A stretch of DNA of 64,000 nucleotides from Micromonospora_J zhanjiangensis (GCF_042650605.1 NZ_JBHSBN010000001.1:1-64000), one strand, 5' to 3'. Positions 12,642-23,281 are shown, numbered from the stretch's first letter. Notes: generated by a model not told the origin, from the letters alone. Program-made: numbers and translations.

Positions 12642-13702
12642 GCACCCTGCCCGAGCAACGACACCCGCCCGACCCGGCCGGCACCGGTGACGTCGAGGCG
12701 CGACCCGGGTACGATCCGGCCGACCGTCGGGCCCGGGCGAGCCAGTCGTTCTGGACGCTGGTGGTCGGCGTACCGGCGATCTTCTCGGTCCTGCGGCTCG
12801 GCGTGGAGGCCGGCGGCGAGTTGCAGACCACTCTGCTCCTGGTCGCCAACGTCGGTCCGGTCAACCTGGTGGCCGCGCTGTTCACCACGGCCGCCCGGCT
12901 GGTCTCCACCGGCCTGGTCGTGATCTTCGCGCTCGGCGCGGTGCTGTCGGTCAGCGCGGACCACGCTCCCGGCCGCCGGGTCGCCCGGCGTCGACCCCTG
13001 TTCGCCCGCTGGTCGGAGATGACCCCGACCTGGCTGGTGATGGCCACCTTCGCGGTGGCGCTGGCCACCTGGAAGATCCTCTACCTGCCGCTGCTGGTGC
13101 CGGCGCTGGTGGCCGCCTTCCAGGTGTCACCCGGCCGCCTGCACGAGCACCCGGCCGTGCGGACCGTGCTGGTCGTGGTGCCGCTCGCGGCGTACGGGTG
13201 GTTGGTCCTGCCCACCCTGGCCGACGCCGCCGGGCAGCACGAGTACCTGGTCGTCGCCCTGCTTGCCGTCCCGCCGCTGCTGGCCCCCTTCGTCGCCGGG
13301 CCGGTTCCCGTGCTGGTCGCGCGGACGTTGGCGGTGACCGCGCAGCCGGCCGTGCTGGCGCTGCTGGTCTGGGCGGCCGTGCCGGTGCTGACCACGCCGA
13401 TCCTGCCGTTGACGGTGACCACGGTGCGCACGGACGGCGGCGGCACCGAGGACATCCGCGGCCATGTCATCACGGTCGACGACGTGGACACCGTGATCCT
13501 CCAGGAACGCGGTGGCGTGCGGTACGTGCCGGTCGACACGGTGAAGTCGCAGGTGCTCTGCCCGAGCGAGGGGGAGTTGCCCCGGCACCGGCTGCGGGTG
13601 CGTGACTTCCACGTCGAGGACTCGCTGCTGGAAGGGCTCGGTCGCCGGGTCCGCCCGGTGACCCGGATCGACGCCGCGTGCCGGGCCATCCCGCCCGGCT
13701 GA
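12638..13702 (+). CDS. Multi-pass membrane protein coupled to the solute-binding protein
   Basis: This encodes 354 residues. After a hydrophilic N-terminus there are about seven membrane helices between residues 38 and 255 (for example FWTLVVGVPAIFSVLRL, LAVLALLVWAAVPVL-like segments). A C-terminal soluble domain of about 90 residues follows, with VTTVRTDGGGTEDIRGHVIT and VDTVILQERGGVRYVP. It does not look like an ABC permease, as no EAA loop is visible. Translational coupling with the upstream binding protein (ATGA overlap) points to a shared task such as signal transmission or channel activity. No family is recognised with confidence. Confidence 0.7.
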   Translation: MSTLPEQRHPPDPAGTGDVEARPGYDPADRRARASQSFWTLVVGVPAIFSVLRLGVEAGGELQTTLLLVANVGPVNLVAALFTTAARLVSTGLVVIFALGAVLSVSADHAPGRRVARRRPLFARWSEMTPTWLVMATFAVALATWKILYLPLLVPALVAAFQVSPGRLHEHPAVRTVLVVVPLAAYGWLVLPTLADAAGQHEYLVVALLAVPPLLAPFVAGPVPVLVARTLAVTAQPAVLALLVWAAVPVLTTPILPLTVTTVRTDGGGTEDIRGHVITVDDVDTVILQERGGVRYVPVDTVKSQVLCPSEGELPRHRLRVRDFHVEDSLLEGLGRRVRPVTRIDAACRAIPPG

Positions 13703-13729
13703 GAGACGCCTCGCCGGTACCGGTTCCGG

Positions 13730-14920
13730 TCAGTACGACTTTTCCTGTCCGAGGACGTGCTGGGCGACGAAGTTGAGGATCATCTCCCGGCTGACCGGGG
13801 CGATCCGCCCGGCCCGGACGGCGCCGAGCAGGGTGGCGACGCCGTACTCGGTGGTCATGCCGTTTCCGCCGAGCACCTGGATGGCGGTGTCCACGGCCAG
13901 CGTGGTCGCCTCGCCGACGGCGTACTTGGCCATGTTGCCGCAGACGCCGGCCTCCAGGTCCCGACCCGCGTCGTACAGGGTGGCCGCCTTGTAGACCATC
14001 AGCCGGGCCAGTTCCACCTGGATCGCCGCGTGGGCGAGCGGGTGCGCCACCCCCTGGTGCGAGCCGATGGTCCGACCGCCCCACACCTTGCGGCCGGCGG
14101 TGTACTCGCCGGCCCGCTCGACGGCGTACCGGCCGGTGCCGGCGCCCATCGCGGCCACCGTGATCCGTTCCGGGTTCAGCCCGGAGAACAGGGCCGGCAG
14201 GCCGGCGTCCAGCGACTCGCCGACCAGCGCGTCGGCCGGCAGCCGGACGTCGTCGAGGTAGAGCAGGAACTGGTTCTCCGGCGAGAGGATCTCCATGTCC
14301 AGCTTGGATGTCGCCAACCCGGGCGCGTCGGTCGGCACGACGAACAACGCCGGCTTCAACCGCTGCCCGGCCGTCCCCGCGGTGCCGGCCGGTCCGTCGT
14401 CGACCGCAATCCGCGCCACCACCAGCACGTACGACGCCTCGTCGACCCCGGAGATGTAGCACTTCCGGCCGGACAGCAACCAGTCGTCGCCGTCCCGGCG
14501 GGCCACCGTGCCGAGCCGGTGGAAGTTGGAACCGGCCTCCGGCTCGGTGATCGCGAAGACCACCTTCAGTGACCCGTCGGCGAAGCCGGGCAGGAACCTC
14601 GCCCGCTGTGCCTCGGTGCCGTGCCTGGCGATCACCGTCGCGGCGATGGCCGGGGAGACGACCAGCAGCAGCAGCGGGCAGCCGGCGGCGGCCAACTCCT
14701 CGCAGACGATGGCCAGTTCGGTGATCCCGCCACCACCCCCGCCGTACTCGGCGGGGACGCTGACGCCCAGGTAGCCGAGCCGGCCGGCCTCGTCCCACAG
14801 CTCGGTGGTGTGCCCGCCGGTCTTGGCCTTGTCGACGAAGTAGCCGTGCCCGTAGCGCCGGCCGAGGGCCCGGACGGCGTCGCGGAGCTGGTCCTGTTCC
14901 GGGGTGAGATCGAAGTCCAC
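13730..14920 (-). CDS. Acyl-CoA dehydrogenase
   Basis: This 396-residue flavoenzyme introduces the alpha-beta double bond into an acyl-CoA. It starts VDFDLTPEQDQLRDAVRALG, shows the FAD-contacting ITEPEAGSNF and the conserved GLNPERITVAAMGAGTGRYA and QVLGGNGMTTEYG, and is of normal length. The GTG at 14920 has GGAGG 5 nt upstream. It is the last gene of the TetR-led catabolic operon, 65 nt after the carboxylase alpha subunit. The product is distinct from the second dehydrogenase at 18807. The acyl substrate is unknown; the neighbours suggest branched or isoprenoid acyl-CoAs. Confidence 0.85.
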   Translation of the reverse strand: MDFDLTPEQDQLRDAVRALGRRYGHGYFVDKAKTGGHTTELWDEAGRLGYLGVSVPAEYGGGGGGITELAIVCEELAAAGCPLLLLVVSPAIAATVIARHGTEAQRARFLPGFADGSLKVVFAITEPEAGSNFHRLGTVARRDGDDWLLSGRKCYISGVDEASYVLVVARIAVDDGPAGTAGTAGQRLKPALFVVPTDAPGLATSKLDMEILSPENQFLLYLDDVRLPADALVGESLDAGLPALFSGLNPERITVAAMGAGTGRYAVERAGEYTAGRKVWGGRTIGSHQGVAHPLAHAAIQVELARLMVYKAATLYDAGRDLEAGVCGNMAKYAVGEATTLAVDTAIQVLGGNGMTTEYGVATLLGAVRAGRIAPVSREMILNFVAQHVLGQEKSY

Positions 14921-14985
14921 GGGAGCCTCCAGGGGATTGTCGGGACGGGTCCCCGCCGGAGCGGAGGCGACGGGGACCCGTTCGC

Positions 14986-17115
14986 TCACTCGGTGTCGAG
15001 CACGGCGAGAACGGCGCCGGTGTCGACCTGGGCGCCGACGGCCACCGGCAGCTCGGTCACGGTGCCGTCCGCCGGGGCGAGTACGGGGTGTTCGAGCTTC
15101 ATCGCCTCCAGGGTGAGCAGCAGGTGGCCCCGCTCGACCCGCTGACCGGCGACGACGTGCACCCGGCCGACCGTGCCGGGCAGCGGGGCGAGCAGCGAGC
15201 CTGCGGCCGGGTCCGGCGTCGGGTCGGGGAACCGGGGCAGCTCGGTCAGCGTCACCGATCCGTCCGGCCCGTCCACGAAGGACGCCTCGCCCACCCGGTG
15301 TACCCGCAGCTCGTGCCGCACCCCGGCCACGTCGAGCAGCACCGACGACGGGCCCGCCGACAGCACCTCCACCGCCGGCAGGCCGATCTCGGCGTCGGCG
15401 GTCGGCGTGGCGTCGGCGGTCGGCGTGGCGTCGGCCGGGGCGAGCCGGTCGAACGACCAGTCGGCCAGCCGGCCGGTCCGGTCGAGCCGGTAACCGATCT
15501 CGATCGGGCCGGCCGTGGAGTCGTACCGGATGGTCTGCCGGGCGGACGGGACGTTGCGCCAACCGGACGGCAGCGAGCGCAGCACCGGCGCGGCCGCGCG
15601 CCGGGCCGCGGCCCCGGCCAGCGCGGCGGCCAGCCCGGCCACGGCGAGTCGTGCCGGCTCGGCCAGCAGCGGGGCGAACACCTCGGGATGCCGGTCGAGG
15701 AACCCGGTGTCCACCTCGGCCCGGCCGAACTCCGCCGACCGCAGCACCCGGACCAGCAGGTCCCGGTTGGTGGTCACGCCGTGCAACTCGGCCCGACTCA
15801 ACGCCCCGGCCAGCAGGCGCACCGCCTCGGCCCGGGTCGGTGCCCAGGCGATCAGCTTGGCCAGCATCGAGTCGTAGTGCACGCCCACCACCGACCCGTC
15901 CGTCACCCCGGAGTCCAGTCGCAGCCCTGGCCGGTCCGGCACCCCGAACTCGGTGGACACCCCGGGGATCGCGAACCGGTGCAACACCCCGGTCGACGGC
16001 AGGTAGCCGTTCGCCGGATCCTCCGCACACAACCGCACCTCGACCGCGTGCCCGCGTACCGGAAGCGGAGCGGCGGGGTCCGCGGACCCGGCGCTGGAGA
16101 CCGCGACCGCGCCGGCGGCGGGGCCGCCGTGCCCACCGCCCAGCAGGCCGCCGTGCCCACCGCCCAGCAGGTCGGCCAGCGCGCCACCCTCGGCCACCAG
16201 CAACTGCAGCCGGACCAGGTCGAGACCGGTCACGCACTCGGTCACCGGGTGCTCGACCTGCAGCCGGGTGTTCATCTCCAGGAAGAAGAACTCGCCGGTC
16301 GGTGCCAGCAGGAACTCGACCGTGCCGGCGCCCACGTAGCCGACCGCCCGGCCGGCGGCCACCGCCGCCTCGGCCAGCGCGGTACGCAGGTCGGCGGGGA
16401 TGACCGCCGGGGACTCCTCCACCAGCTTCTGGTGCCGCCGCTGGATCGAGCACTCCCGCTCGCCGAGGGAGACGACGGCGCCGTGCGTGTCGCCGAAGAT
16501 CTGCACCTCGACGTGCCGGGCCCGCTCGACGTACCGCTCGATGAAGACCGTCCCGTCGCCGAACGCGCCGGCCGCCTCGCGGCGGGCCGAGACGACCGCC
16601 TCGGCGAGTCCGGCCGGGTCCCGGACGATCCGCATGCCCCGGCCCCCACCGCCGGCGGACGCCTTCACCAGCACCGGGAATTCGGTGACCCGGTCGAGGT
16701 CGGTGTGGCTGGGCAACATCGGCACGCCGGCCTCGGCGAGCAGCGCCTTCGCCCCGATCTTCGATCCCAGCACCGCGATCACCCCGGCGGGCGGCCCGAT
16801 CCAGGTCAGCCCGGCGTCGACCACGGCGGCGGCGAACCCGGCGTTCTCGGCGAGGAATCCGTAACCCGGATGCACCGCGTCCGCCCCGGCCCGCCGCGCC
16901 GCCTCGACCAGCAGATCCCCCCGCAGGTACGTGTCCCCCGGCGCCTCCCCCGGCAACCGCACCGCCCGATCCGCCTCCCGCACATGCCGCCCCCCGACAT
17001 CCGCGTCCGAATAGACCGCCACCGCCTCAACCCCACCCCCCCGACAGGCGGCGATGACCCGACAAGCGACCTCCCCCCGATTGGCCACCAGGACCCTACG
17101 AACCACCCCAACCAC
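14986..17115 (-). CDS. Biotin-dependent acyl-CoA carboxylase, alpha subunit (biotin carboxylase + BCCP)
   Basis: This encodes 709 residues. The N-terminal half is biotin carboxylase: VLVANRGEVACRVIAACR, the ATP-grasp loop KASAGGGGRGM, and the conserved QRRHQKLVEESPA and FLEMNTRLQVEHPVTE. The end is a biotinyl carrier domain with the modified Lys in L-E-A-M-K-L-E-H. Such proteins carboxylate biotin with ATP and bicarbonate and hand it to a carboxyltransferase beta subunit, here encoded just upstream. With an AtuA-like gene nearby, a geranyl-CoA or methylcrotonyl-CoA carboxylase role is plausible. Between the ATP-grasp core and V-R-G-H-A-V-E-V-R-L there is a low-complexity insertion containing a duplicated LLGGGHGG, and later a repeated ADATPT. 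GTG start at 17115. Confidence 0.88.
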   Translation of the reverse strand: MVGVVRRVLVANRGEVACRVIAACRGGGVEAVAVYSDADVGGRHVREADRAVRLPGEAPGDTYLRGDLLVEAARRAGADAVHPGYGFLAENAGFAAAVVDAGLTWIGPPAGVIAVLGSKIGAKALLAEAGVPMLPSHTDLDRVTEFPVLVKASAGGGGRGMRIVRDPAGLAEAVVSARREAAGAFGDGTVFIERYVERARHVEVQIFGDTHGAVVSLGERECSIQRRHQKLVEESPAVIPADLRTALAEAAVAAGRAVGYVGAGTVEFLLAPTGEFFFLEMNTRLQVEHPVTECVTGLDLVRLQLLVAEGGALADLLGGGHGGLLGGGHGGPAAGAVAVSSAGSADPAAPLPVRGHAVEVRLCAEDPANGYLPSTGVLHRFAIPGVSTEFGVPDRPGLRLDSGVTDGSVVGVHYDSMLAKLIAWAPTRAEAVRLLAGALSRAELHGVTTNRDLLVRVLRSAEFGRAEVDTGFLDRHPEVFAPLLAEPARLAVAGLAAALAGAAARRAAAPVLRSLPSGWRNVPSARQTIRYDSTAGPIEIGYRLDRTGRLADWSFDRLAPADATPTADATPTADAEIGLPAVEVLSAGPSSVLLDVAGVRHELRVHRVGEASFVDGPDGSVTLTELPRFPDPTPDPAAGSLLAPLPGTVGRVHVVAGQRVERGHLLLTLEAMKLEHPVLAPADGTVTELPVAVGAQVDTGAVLAVLDTE

Positions 17116-17146
17116 CCACCCTCCCCAACCGGTCCCTCCAGATTCG

Positions 17147-17207
17147 GTTGATCATGAAGTTGTTGTCGCGACACGCCGTGCCCGTCGACAACAACTTCAT
17201 GATCAAC
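17147..17207. repeat. Perfect 22-bp inverted repeat between the carboxylase genes
   Basis: Arms at 17147-17168 (starts GTTGATCATGAAGTTG) and 17186-17207 are exact inverse complements around a 17-nt loop. The AT-rich arms stand out from the GC-rich context. The hairpin lies 8 nt after the beta-subunit stop in the transcribed direction and could attenuate, stabilise or terminate the operon mRNA. In base composition it looks like a dispersed repeat element. Confidence 0.85.
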
Positions 17208-17214
17208 GCTTCGG

Positions 17215-18806
<1,592 letters not shown>

Positions 18807-18807
<1 letters not shown>

Positions 18808-20000
18808 CAGATCCCCAGGCCCTTCGCGATCAGTTCGTTCATGATCTCGGTGGTGCCGCCGCCGATGCCCAGGATCCGGGCGTCCCGGTAGTGCCGTTCC
18901 ACCTCGGCGTCGCGCAGGTAGCCGTAGCCGCCGTGCAGTTGCAGGGCCGCGTCGACCACCTGGTCGCAGGCGGCCACCGCGACGTTCTTGGCCATCGCCA
19001 CCTCGGTCACCACCGGCTCGCCGGCGGCCACCCGGGCCGCCACCTCGTGCACGTACGCCCGGGCGGACTCGGCGCGGGTGTGCATCTCGGCCAGCCGGTG
19101 CCGGACCACCTGCCGACTGGCCAGCGGCCGGCCGAAGGTGGTCCGGTCCCGGCACCAGCGCACGGTCAGCTCGACGCAGCGCTGCGCGGTCGCGTACGCG
19201 CTGGTGGCCAGCGTCAGCCGCTCGGCGGCGAACTGCTGCATGATGGCGAGAAAGCCGGTGTCCTGCGCGCCGATCCGGTTACGCACCGGCACCCGGACGT
19301 CCACGAAGGACAGCTCGGCGGTGTCCGAACAGTGCCAGCCCAGCTTCTCCAGCCGCCGGCCCACGGTGAAGCCGGGGGTACCCTTGTCGATCACCAGCAG
19401 GCTGAGCGCACCGCTGCCCGGCAGCATGGTGCAGACGGCGGTGGTGACGAAGTCGGCCCGTACCCCGCTGGTGATGTAGGTCTTCGACCCGTTCACCACG
19501 TAGTGGTCGCCGTCGAGCCGGGCGAAGGTGCGGATGCCGGCCACGTCCGAGCCGCCGTCCGGCTCGGTGATCGCCAACGCGCCGATCATCGTCCCGGCGA
19601 GGGTGGGCCGGACGTACCGGTCGATCAGGTCGTCGTCGGCGTCGGGGGTCCGGCCCAGCCGACCGCCGAGGGAGCCGACCTGCCGGGCGCCGGCCGCCGC
19701 GACCATGTGCGGCAGCGCGATGCCGTGCGTGAAGAGCGCCGCGACCAGGCCCGACGAGCCACCCGACCGGATGATCTCCTCGGTGACCACGATGGAGTCG
19801 AGCAGGTTCCCGCCGCTGCCGCCGACCGACTCGGGGAAGCCGATACCGAGCAGGCCGATCTTCGCGGCGGTGGCGTGCAACTCGCGCGGGACCTCGCCGG
19901 CGCGTTCCCAGTCGGCCAGGTGGGGCAGGACCTCCCGGGTGACGAAGGCCCGGGTCAGCTCGCGCAGCTGCCGCCGTTCCGGGGTGTCCGCGATGGTCAT
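18807..20000 (-). CDS. Acyl-CoA dehydrogenase (citronellyl-/isovaleryl-CoA type candidate)
   Basis: This 397-residue FAD-dependent acyl-CoA dehydrogenase shows ALAITEPDGGSDVAGIRT in the flavin site, FAAERLTLATSAYATAQRCV, and the C-terminal ALQLHGGYGYLRDAEVERHY and ARILGIGGGTTEIMNELI. It differs clearly from the other dehydrogenase of the operon at 13730, so two substrates or two steps are likely. The ATG at 20000 forms an ATGA overlap with the stop of the AtuA-like gene. Position between AtuA-like and carboxylase genes resembles the arrangement of acyclic terpene utilisation clusters, where a dehydrogenase acts before carboxylation. Confidence 0.85.
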
Positions 20001-21766
20001 GGCCGGTCCTCCCGGGAGGGTGTCGGCGGTGGTGCCGGCGCCGAGGTCGCTGCCCGGACGGCGGCGGGACCGTCGGCGTCCGGCGTGATCGGACCGGTCG
20101 AAAGCTGGGCCGGCAGGTCGACGATCCGGGACCGCAGCAGCTCGCCGAGGGCCTTGGCCTGCGGGTCGAACCGGGTGGACCCGGCCACCCCCGGCCCGAG
20201 CAGGCCGGGCAGGACGAAGTTGACCGCGCGCAGGTTGGCCAGCTCGTACCGCTCGACGGCCAGCCCCGCGGTCTCCGGCAGCAGGTCGGCCAGCCGCCCG
20301 ACGGTCAGCCAGGAGCGCAGCCAGGCCCAACCGGCGTCGTCGCGGGCCCACACCCCCAGGTTCGCGTTTCCGCCCTTGTCCCCCGACCGCGCCCCGACCA
20401 GCTCGCCGAGCGGGCCCCGCCGGATCCCCCCGCCGGTCCCGCCGGCAGTCGGACCCGTGGCGTCGGCCGCCGGCGCCGGGCCCGCACCGACCGCGGTCGG
20501 CGGGGGCGGGATCGGGACCCGCTCGCCGGTGGGCAGGACGGCGACGTGGGCGACCGCGTCCTGCGGCGTCCGGTGCGAGGTGAAGACGCCGTACGGGGTG
20601 GCGTCGCCGGGCAGGGTGGTCAGCGTACAACCGGGGTAGGAGACCAGCGCCAGCTCCACCGCGGCCGCCGAGAAGGCCCGCCCGGCCCGTGCCTTGTCGC
20701 CGTCCCGCAGGTGTACGTGCAGCAGCGCGCTCGCCGTCTCGGTGTCCGTGGCGTCCGGGTGGTCGGTGCGGGCCAGGGTGAACTCCAGCCCGTCCGGTCC
20801 GACCGCGTCGGTGAGCTGGGCGCGGACCAGGTCGGCCTTGGCCTCGACGGCCAGTCCGCACAGGACGAAGGTCATCGAGTTGCGGAACCCGCCGAGGTTG
20901 TTGACGCCGACCTTGAGGGTGGCCGGTGGCGGCTCGCCGCGCACCCCGCTGACGCGTACCCGGTCCGGGCCGTCGGCGGTGAGGGTGACCGTGTCCAGTC
21001 GGGTCACCACGTCCGGACCGAGGTACGCCGGTCCGCCGACCTCGTACAGCAGTTGGGCGGTGACGGTTTCCGGGGTGACCGCGCCGCCGGTGCCGGGGTG
21101 TTTGGTCAGCACCGCCGAGCCGTCGGCGTGCAGCTCGGCGATGGGGAACCCGGGCCGCCGGCCGCCGTCCGGCAGCTCGGTGAAGAAGCTGAAGTTGCCG
21201 CCGGTGACCTGCGCGCCGCACTCGATCAGGTGCCCGGCGACCGTGGCGCCGGCCAGCGCGTCGAGGTCGTCGCGACCCCAGCCGAAGTGCGCGATGCCGG
21301 GACCGACCAGCAACGACGCGTCGGTGATCCGGCCGGTGACCACCACGTCCGCGCCGGCGGACAGGCAGGCCGCGATGCCGAACCCGCCGAGGTAGGCGTT
21401 CGCCGTCAACGCGTCCGGCCGGTCGACCGCGTCGCCCTCGACGTACCCGATGGCGGCGCGGACGCCGAGCCGGGCGGCGAGTTTCTCCAGCGCGGCGGCC
21501 AACCCGGCCGGGTTGAGGCCACCCGCGTTGGTCACGATCCGCACGCCGCGATCGACCGCGGTGCCCAGGCAGGTCTCCATCTGTCGCAGGAAGGTGCGGG
21601 CGTAGCCGAGGTCCCGGTCCCGCAGCCGGTCCCGGCCCAGGATCAACATGGTCAACTCGGCCAGGTAGTCGCCGGTCAGCACGTCCAGTTCGCCGCCGTC
21701 GAGCATCTCCCGCCAGGCCGTGAACCGGTCGCCGTAGAAGCCGGAAGCGTTGCCGACCCGGATCAC
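19997..21766 (-). CDS. AtuA-like acyclic terpene utilisation protein (DUF1446)
   Basis: This encodes 589 residues. The N-terminal 450 are of AtuA/DUF1446 type: VRIVTNAGGLNPAGLAAALEKL, VTGRITDASLLVGPGIAHFGW, GHLIECGAQVTGGNF and TKHPGTGGAVTPETVTAQLLYE. After a Pro/Gly-rich linker the C-terminal part carries RSGDKGGNANLGVWAR and ERYELANLRAVNFVLPGLLG, corresponding to the small AtuA C-terminal domain that is a separate protein in some genomes. AtuA is required for citronellol/geraniol-type catabolism in Pseudomonas, but its reaction is not established. The GTG at 21766 overlaps the preceding stop (GTGA). Confidence 0.82.
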   Translation of the reverse strand: MIRVGNASGFYGDRFTAWREMLDGGELDVLTGDYLAELTMLILGRDRLRDRDLGYARTFLRQMETCLGTAVDRGVRIVTNAGGLNPAGLAAALEKLAARLGVRAAIGYVEGDAVDRPDALTANAYLGGFGIAACLSAGADVVVTGRITDASLLVGPGIAHFGWGRDDLDALAGATVAGHLIECGAQVTGGNFSFFTELPDGGRRPGFPIAELHADGSAVLTKHPGTGGAVTPETVTAQLLYEVGGPAYLGPDVVTRLDTVTLTADGPDRVRVSGVRGEPPPATLKVGVNNLGGFRNSMTFVLCGLAVEAKADLVRAQLTDAVGPDGLEFTLARTDHPDATDTETASALLHVHLRDGDKARAGRAFSAAAVELALVSYPGCTLTTLPGDATPYGVFTSHRTPQDAVAHVAVLPTGERVPIPPPPTAVGAGPAPAADATGPTAGGTGGGIRRGPLGELVGARSGDKGGNANLGVWARDDAGWAWLRSWLTVGRLADLLPETAGLAVERYELANLRAVNFVLPGLLGPGVAGSTRFDPQAKALGELLRSRIVDLPAQLSTGPITPDADGPAAVRAATSAPAPPPTPSREDRP

Positions 21767-22557
21767 GCGGCGTTCACCGCACCCGGCTGCCGGCCGGCGC
21801 CGGGCGGCCCGGCGAACGCCTGGGCCACGTCCAGCCACTCGTCGGCGACCGGCCCGGTGGCCACCAGGGCCAGGTCGGCCCGGTGCCGTCGCTGGGTGAC
21901 CAGCAGGCAGAAGTCCAGCGCCGGCCCGGTGACCCGGTCGGCCGCGTCCGCCGGTCCGAAGTGCCAGGTGGCACCGTCCGGCGCGGTCAACTCGACGTGT
22001 ACGGGGGCCTCGGGCACCGCCCGGCCGTGCGCGGCGAAGCCGTGACCGAGGGTACGGGTGCCCAGGTGGGCGACGTGCCGGAGCCGACCGGTCGGGGTAC
22101 GGGCGACGCCGAGCGCGTCGGCCACGTCCTGACCGTGCGCCCAGGTCTCCATGATCCGTCCGGTGACCATCGACGCGGGTGACATCCGGGTGCCGTACCA
22201 GGGCAGCGTGGTGCCGACGGGGACGGCGGCGAGGGCGCCGGCCAGCGCGGTCCGACCGTCCCGCCACCGGGCGAGCAGGGTGGCCGGCGGCGCCAGGAAC
22301 TCCTCGGCGCCCCGGTCGACGAAGCCACCCGGGTCGGTGGCGGCGCGCGAGACGGAGGCGAGGAAGCCGGCGGGGTCGGTGGCGGCCAGCCGGGCGACGT
22401 GATCGGTCCAGGCGAGGTGGGCGATCTGGTGGGCCACCGTCCAGCCCGGTGCCGGGGTCCGGCGCTGCCAGTCGACCGCCGGCAGCGGTGCGACCAGCGC
22501 GTCGAGGTCGGCGGACTCGTCGGTCAGGTCGGTCAGCAGGCGGTTCAGGTCGACCAT
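21763..22557 (-). CDS. TIGR03084-family metal-binding protein (maleylpyruvate isomerase/DinB-like fold)
   Basis: This encodes 264 residues. The N-terminal half is DinB/MDMPI-like: LTDESADLDALVAPL, the metal-binding HQIAHLAWTDHVAR and later METWAHGQDVADALG. It ends in an SCP2-like portion LELTAPDG-type strand set (VHVELTAPDGATWHFG) and FCLLVTQRRHRADLAL. Such proteins are mycothiol-linked isomerase relatives of unknown reaction and regularly accompany acyl-CoA catabolic operons in actinobacteria. Its ATG (22557) lies within the end of the TetR gene (13-nt overlap) and its stop overlaps the AtuA-like start, so it is firmly part of this operon. Confidence 0.8.
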   Translation of the reverse strand: MVDLNRLLTDLTDESADLDALVAPLPAVDWQRRTPAPGWTVAHQIAHLAWTDHVARLAATDPAGFLASVSRAATDPGGFVDRGAEEFLAPPATLLARWRDGRTALAGALAAVPVGTTLPWYGTRMSPASMVTGRIMETWAHGQDVADALGVARTPTGRLRHVAHLGTRTLGHGFAAHGRAVPEAPVHVELTAPDGATWHFGPADAADRVTGPALDFCLLVTQRRHRADLALVATGPVADEWLDVAQAFAGPPGAGRQPGAVNAA

Positions 22558-23192
22558 GATGCCTCCGGATTCGGGGATGTGCCCTGGTCGCCGGTGAGCA
22601 TCGCGGCGAGCTGTCGTTTCCAGGTGTCGAGCAGCGCGCCGCGGCGGGCCGAGTCGTCCGAGAGGAGGTTGGCCACGCCGAGCCCGCGCAGCAGGTCGAG
22701 GGTGGCCTGCACCGCCTCCCGTACGCCCGGGGTCCGCTCGTCGGCGCCGAGCAGCTCCACGGTGAGCCGGTGCATCTCCCGGCCGACCCGGGCCTCCAGC
22801 GGCACCAGCGCGTCCCGCAGTTCCGGGTCGGTCCGGGCGGCGACCCAGACCTCCAGGCCGGCCACGTAGAGCGGGCCGGTGAAGACGGCGGCCAGCATGT
22901 CGATGACCCGGTCCAGCCGGCCGGCGCCGGCGGGCAGGACGGCCGCCTCGGCCCGGATCTCGGCGGCCCGGCGCTCGGCGAGGTGTTCGACCGCGGCCAT
23001 CACCAGGGTCGCCTTGGTGGGGTAGTGGTGCAGTTGGGCACCCCGGGAGACGCCGGCCCGGGTGGCGACCACGGTGGTGGTGGTGCCGGACCAGCCGTGC
23101 TCGACCAGGCATTCGACGGTCGCCTCCAGCAACCGGGCCTGGGTCGCCCGGCTGCGCTCCTGCTGCGGCGTCCGGGTCGGGCTGGCGGGCAT
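22545..23192 (-). CDS. TetR family regulator of the acyl-CoA catabolic operon
   Basis: This encodes 215 residues. The N-terminal HTH is typical: TQARLLEATVECLVEHGWSG, then TTVVATRAGVSRGAQLHHYP, where helix 3 precedes the conserved H-H-Y-P-T-K. The ligand-binding C-terminal half has the usual all-helical sequence (PLEARVGREMHRLTVELLGA). It is the first gene of the operon, overlaps the next by 13 nt, and is preceded 22 nt upstream by a strong 26-bp palindrome, so autoregulation of the whole unit, with release by an acyl-CoA intermediate, is likely. ATG start at 23192. Confidence 0.87.
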   Translation of the reverse strand: MPASPTRTPQQERSRATQARLLEATVECLVEHGWSGTTTTVVATRAGVSRGAQLHHYPTKATLVMAAVEHLAERRAAEIRAEAAVLPAGAGRLDRVIDMLAAVFTGPLYVAGLEVWVAARTDPELRDALVPLEARVGREMHRLTVELLGADERTPGVREAVQATLDLLRGLGVANLLSDDSARRGALLDTWKRQLAAMLTGDQGTSPNPEASWST

Positions 23193-23213
23193 GCGGACAG
23201 CGTGCCCCGAGCG

Positions 23214-23239
23214 AAACAAACAGTCAAGACTGCTTTTTT
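23214..23239 (-). promoter_or_regulatory. 26-bp TetR operator-like palindrome
   Basis: AAACAAACAGTC at 23214-23225 and the inverse complement of 23228-23239 (AAAAAAGCAGTC) agree at 10 of 12 positions, with an AA centre. On the minus strand the site includes TTGACT, a fair -35 box for the operon. It is the only AT-rich stretch in the 89-nt gap between the LuxR gene and tetR. Confidence 0.7.
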
Positions 23240-23281
23240 CTGGCTCGGCCGCACCGGCGGCCCGGCTCGGCCGGATCGCTG

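Noticed and set aside
14921..16453. Extended frame joining the acyl-CoA dehydrogenase upstream through the carboxylase gene
   Set aside because: The upstream part is out-of-frame shadow of the carboxylase; a GTG with GGAGG at 14920 marks the real start.
17147..17207. Small RNA or tRNA gene at the inverted repeat
   Set aside because: A single long stem without cloverleaf or conserved RNA motifs; kept as a repeat only.
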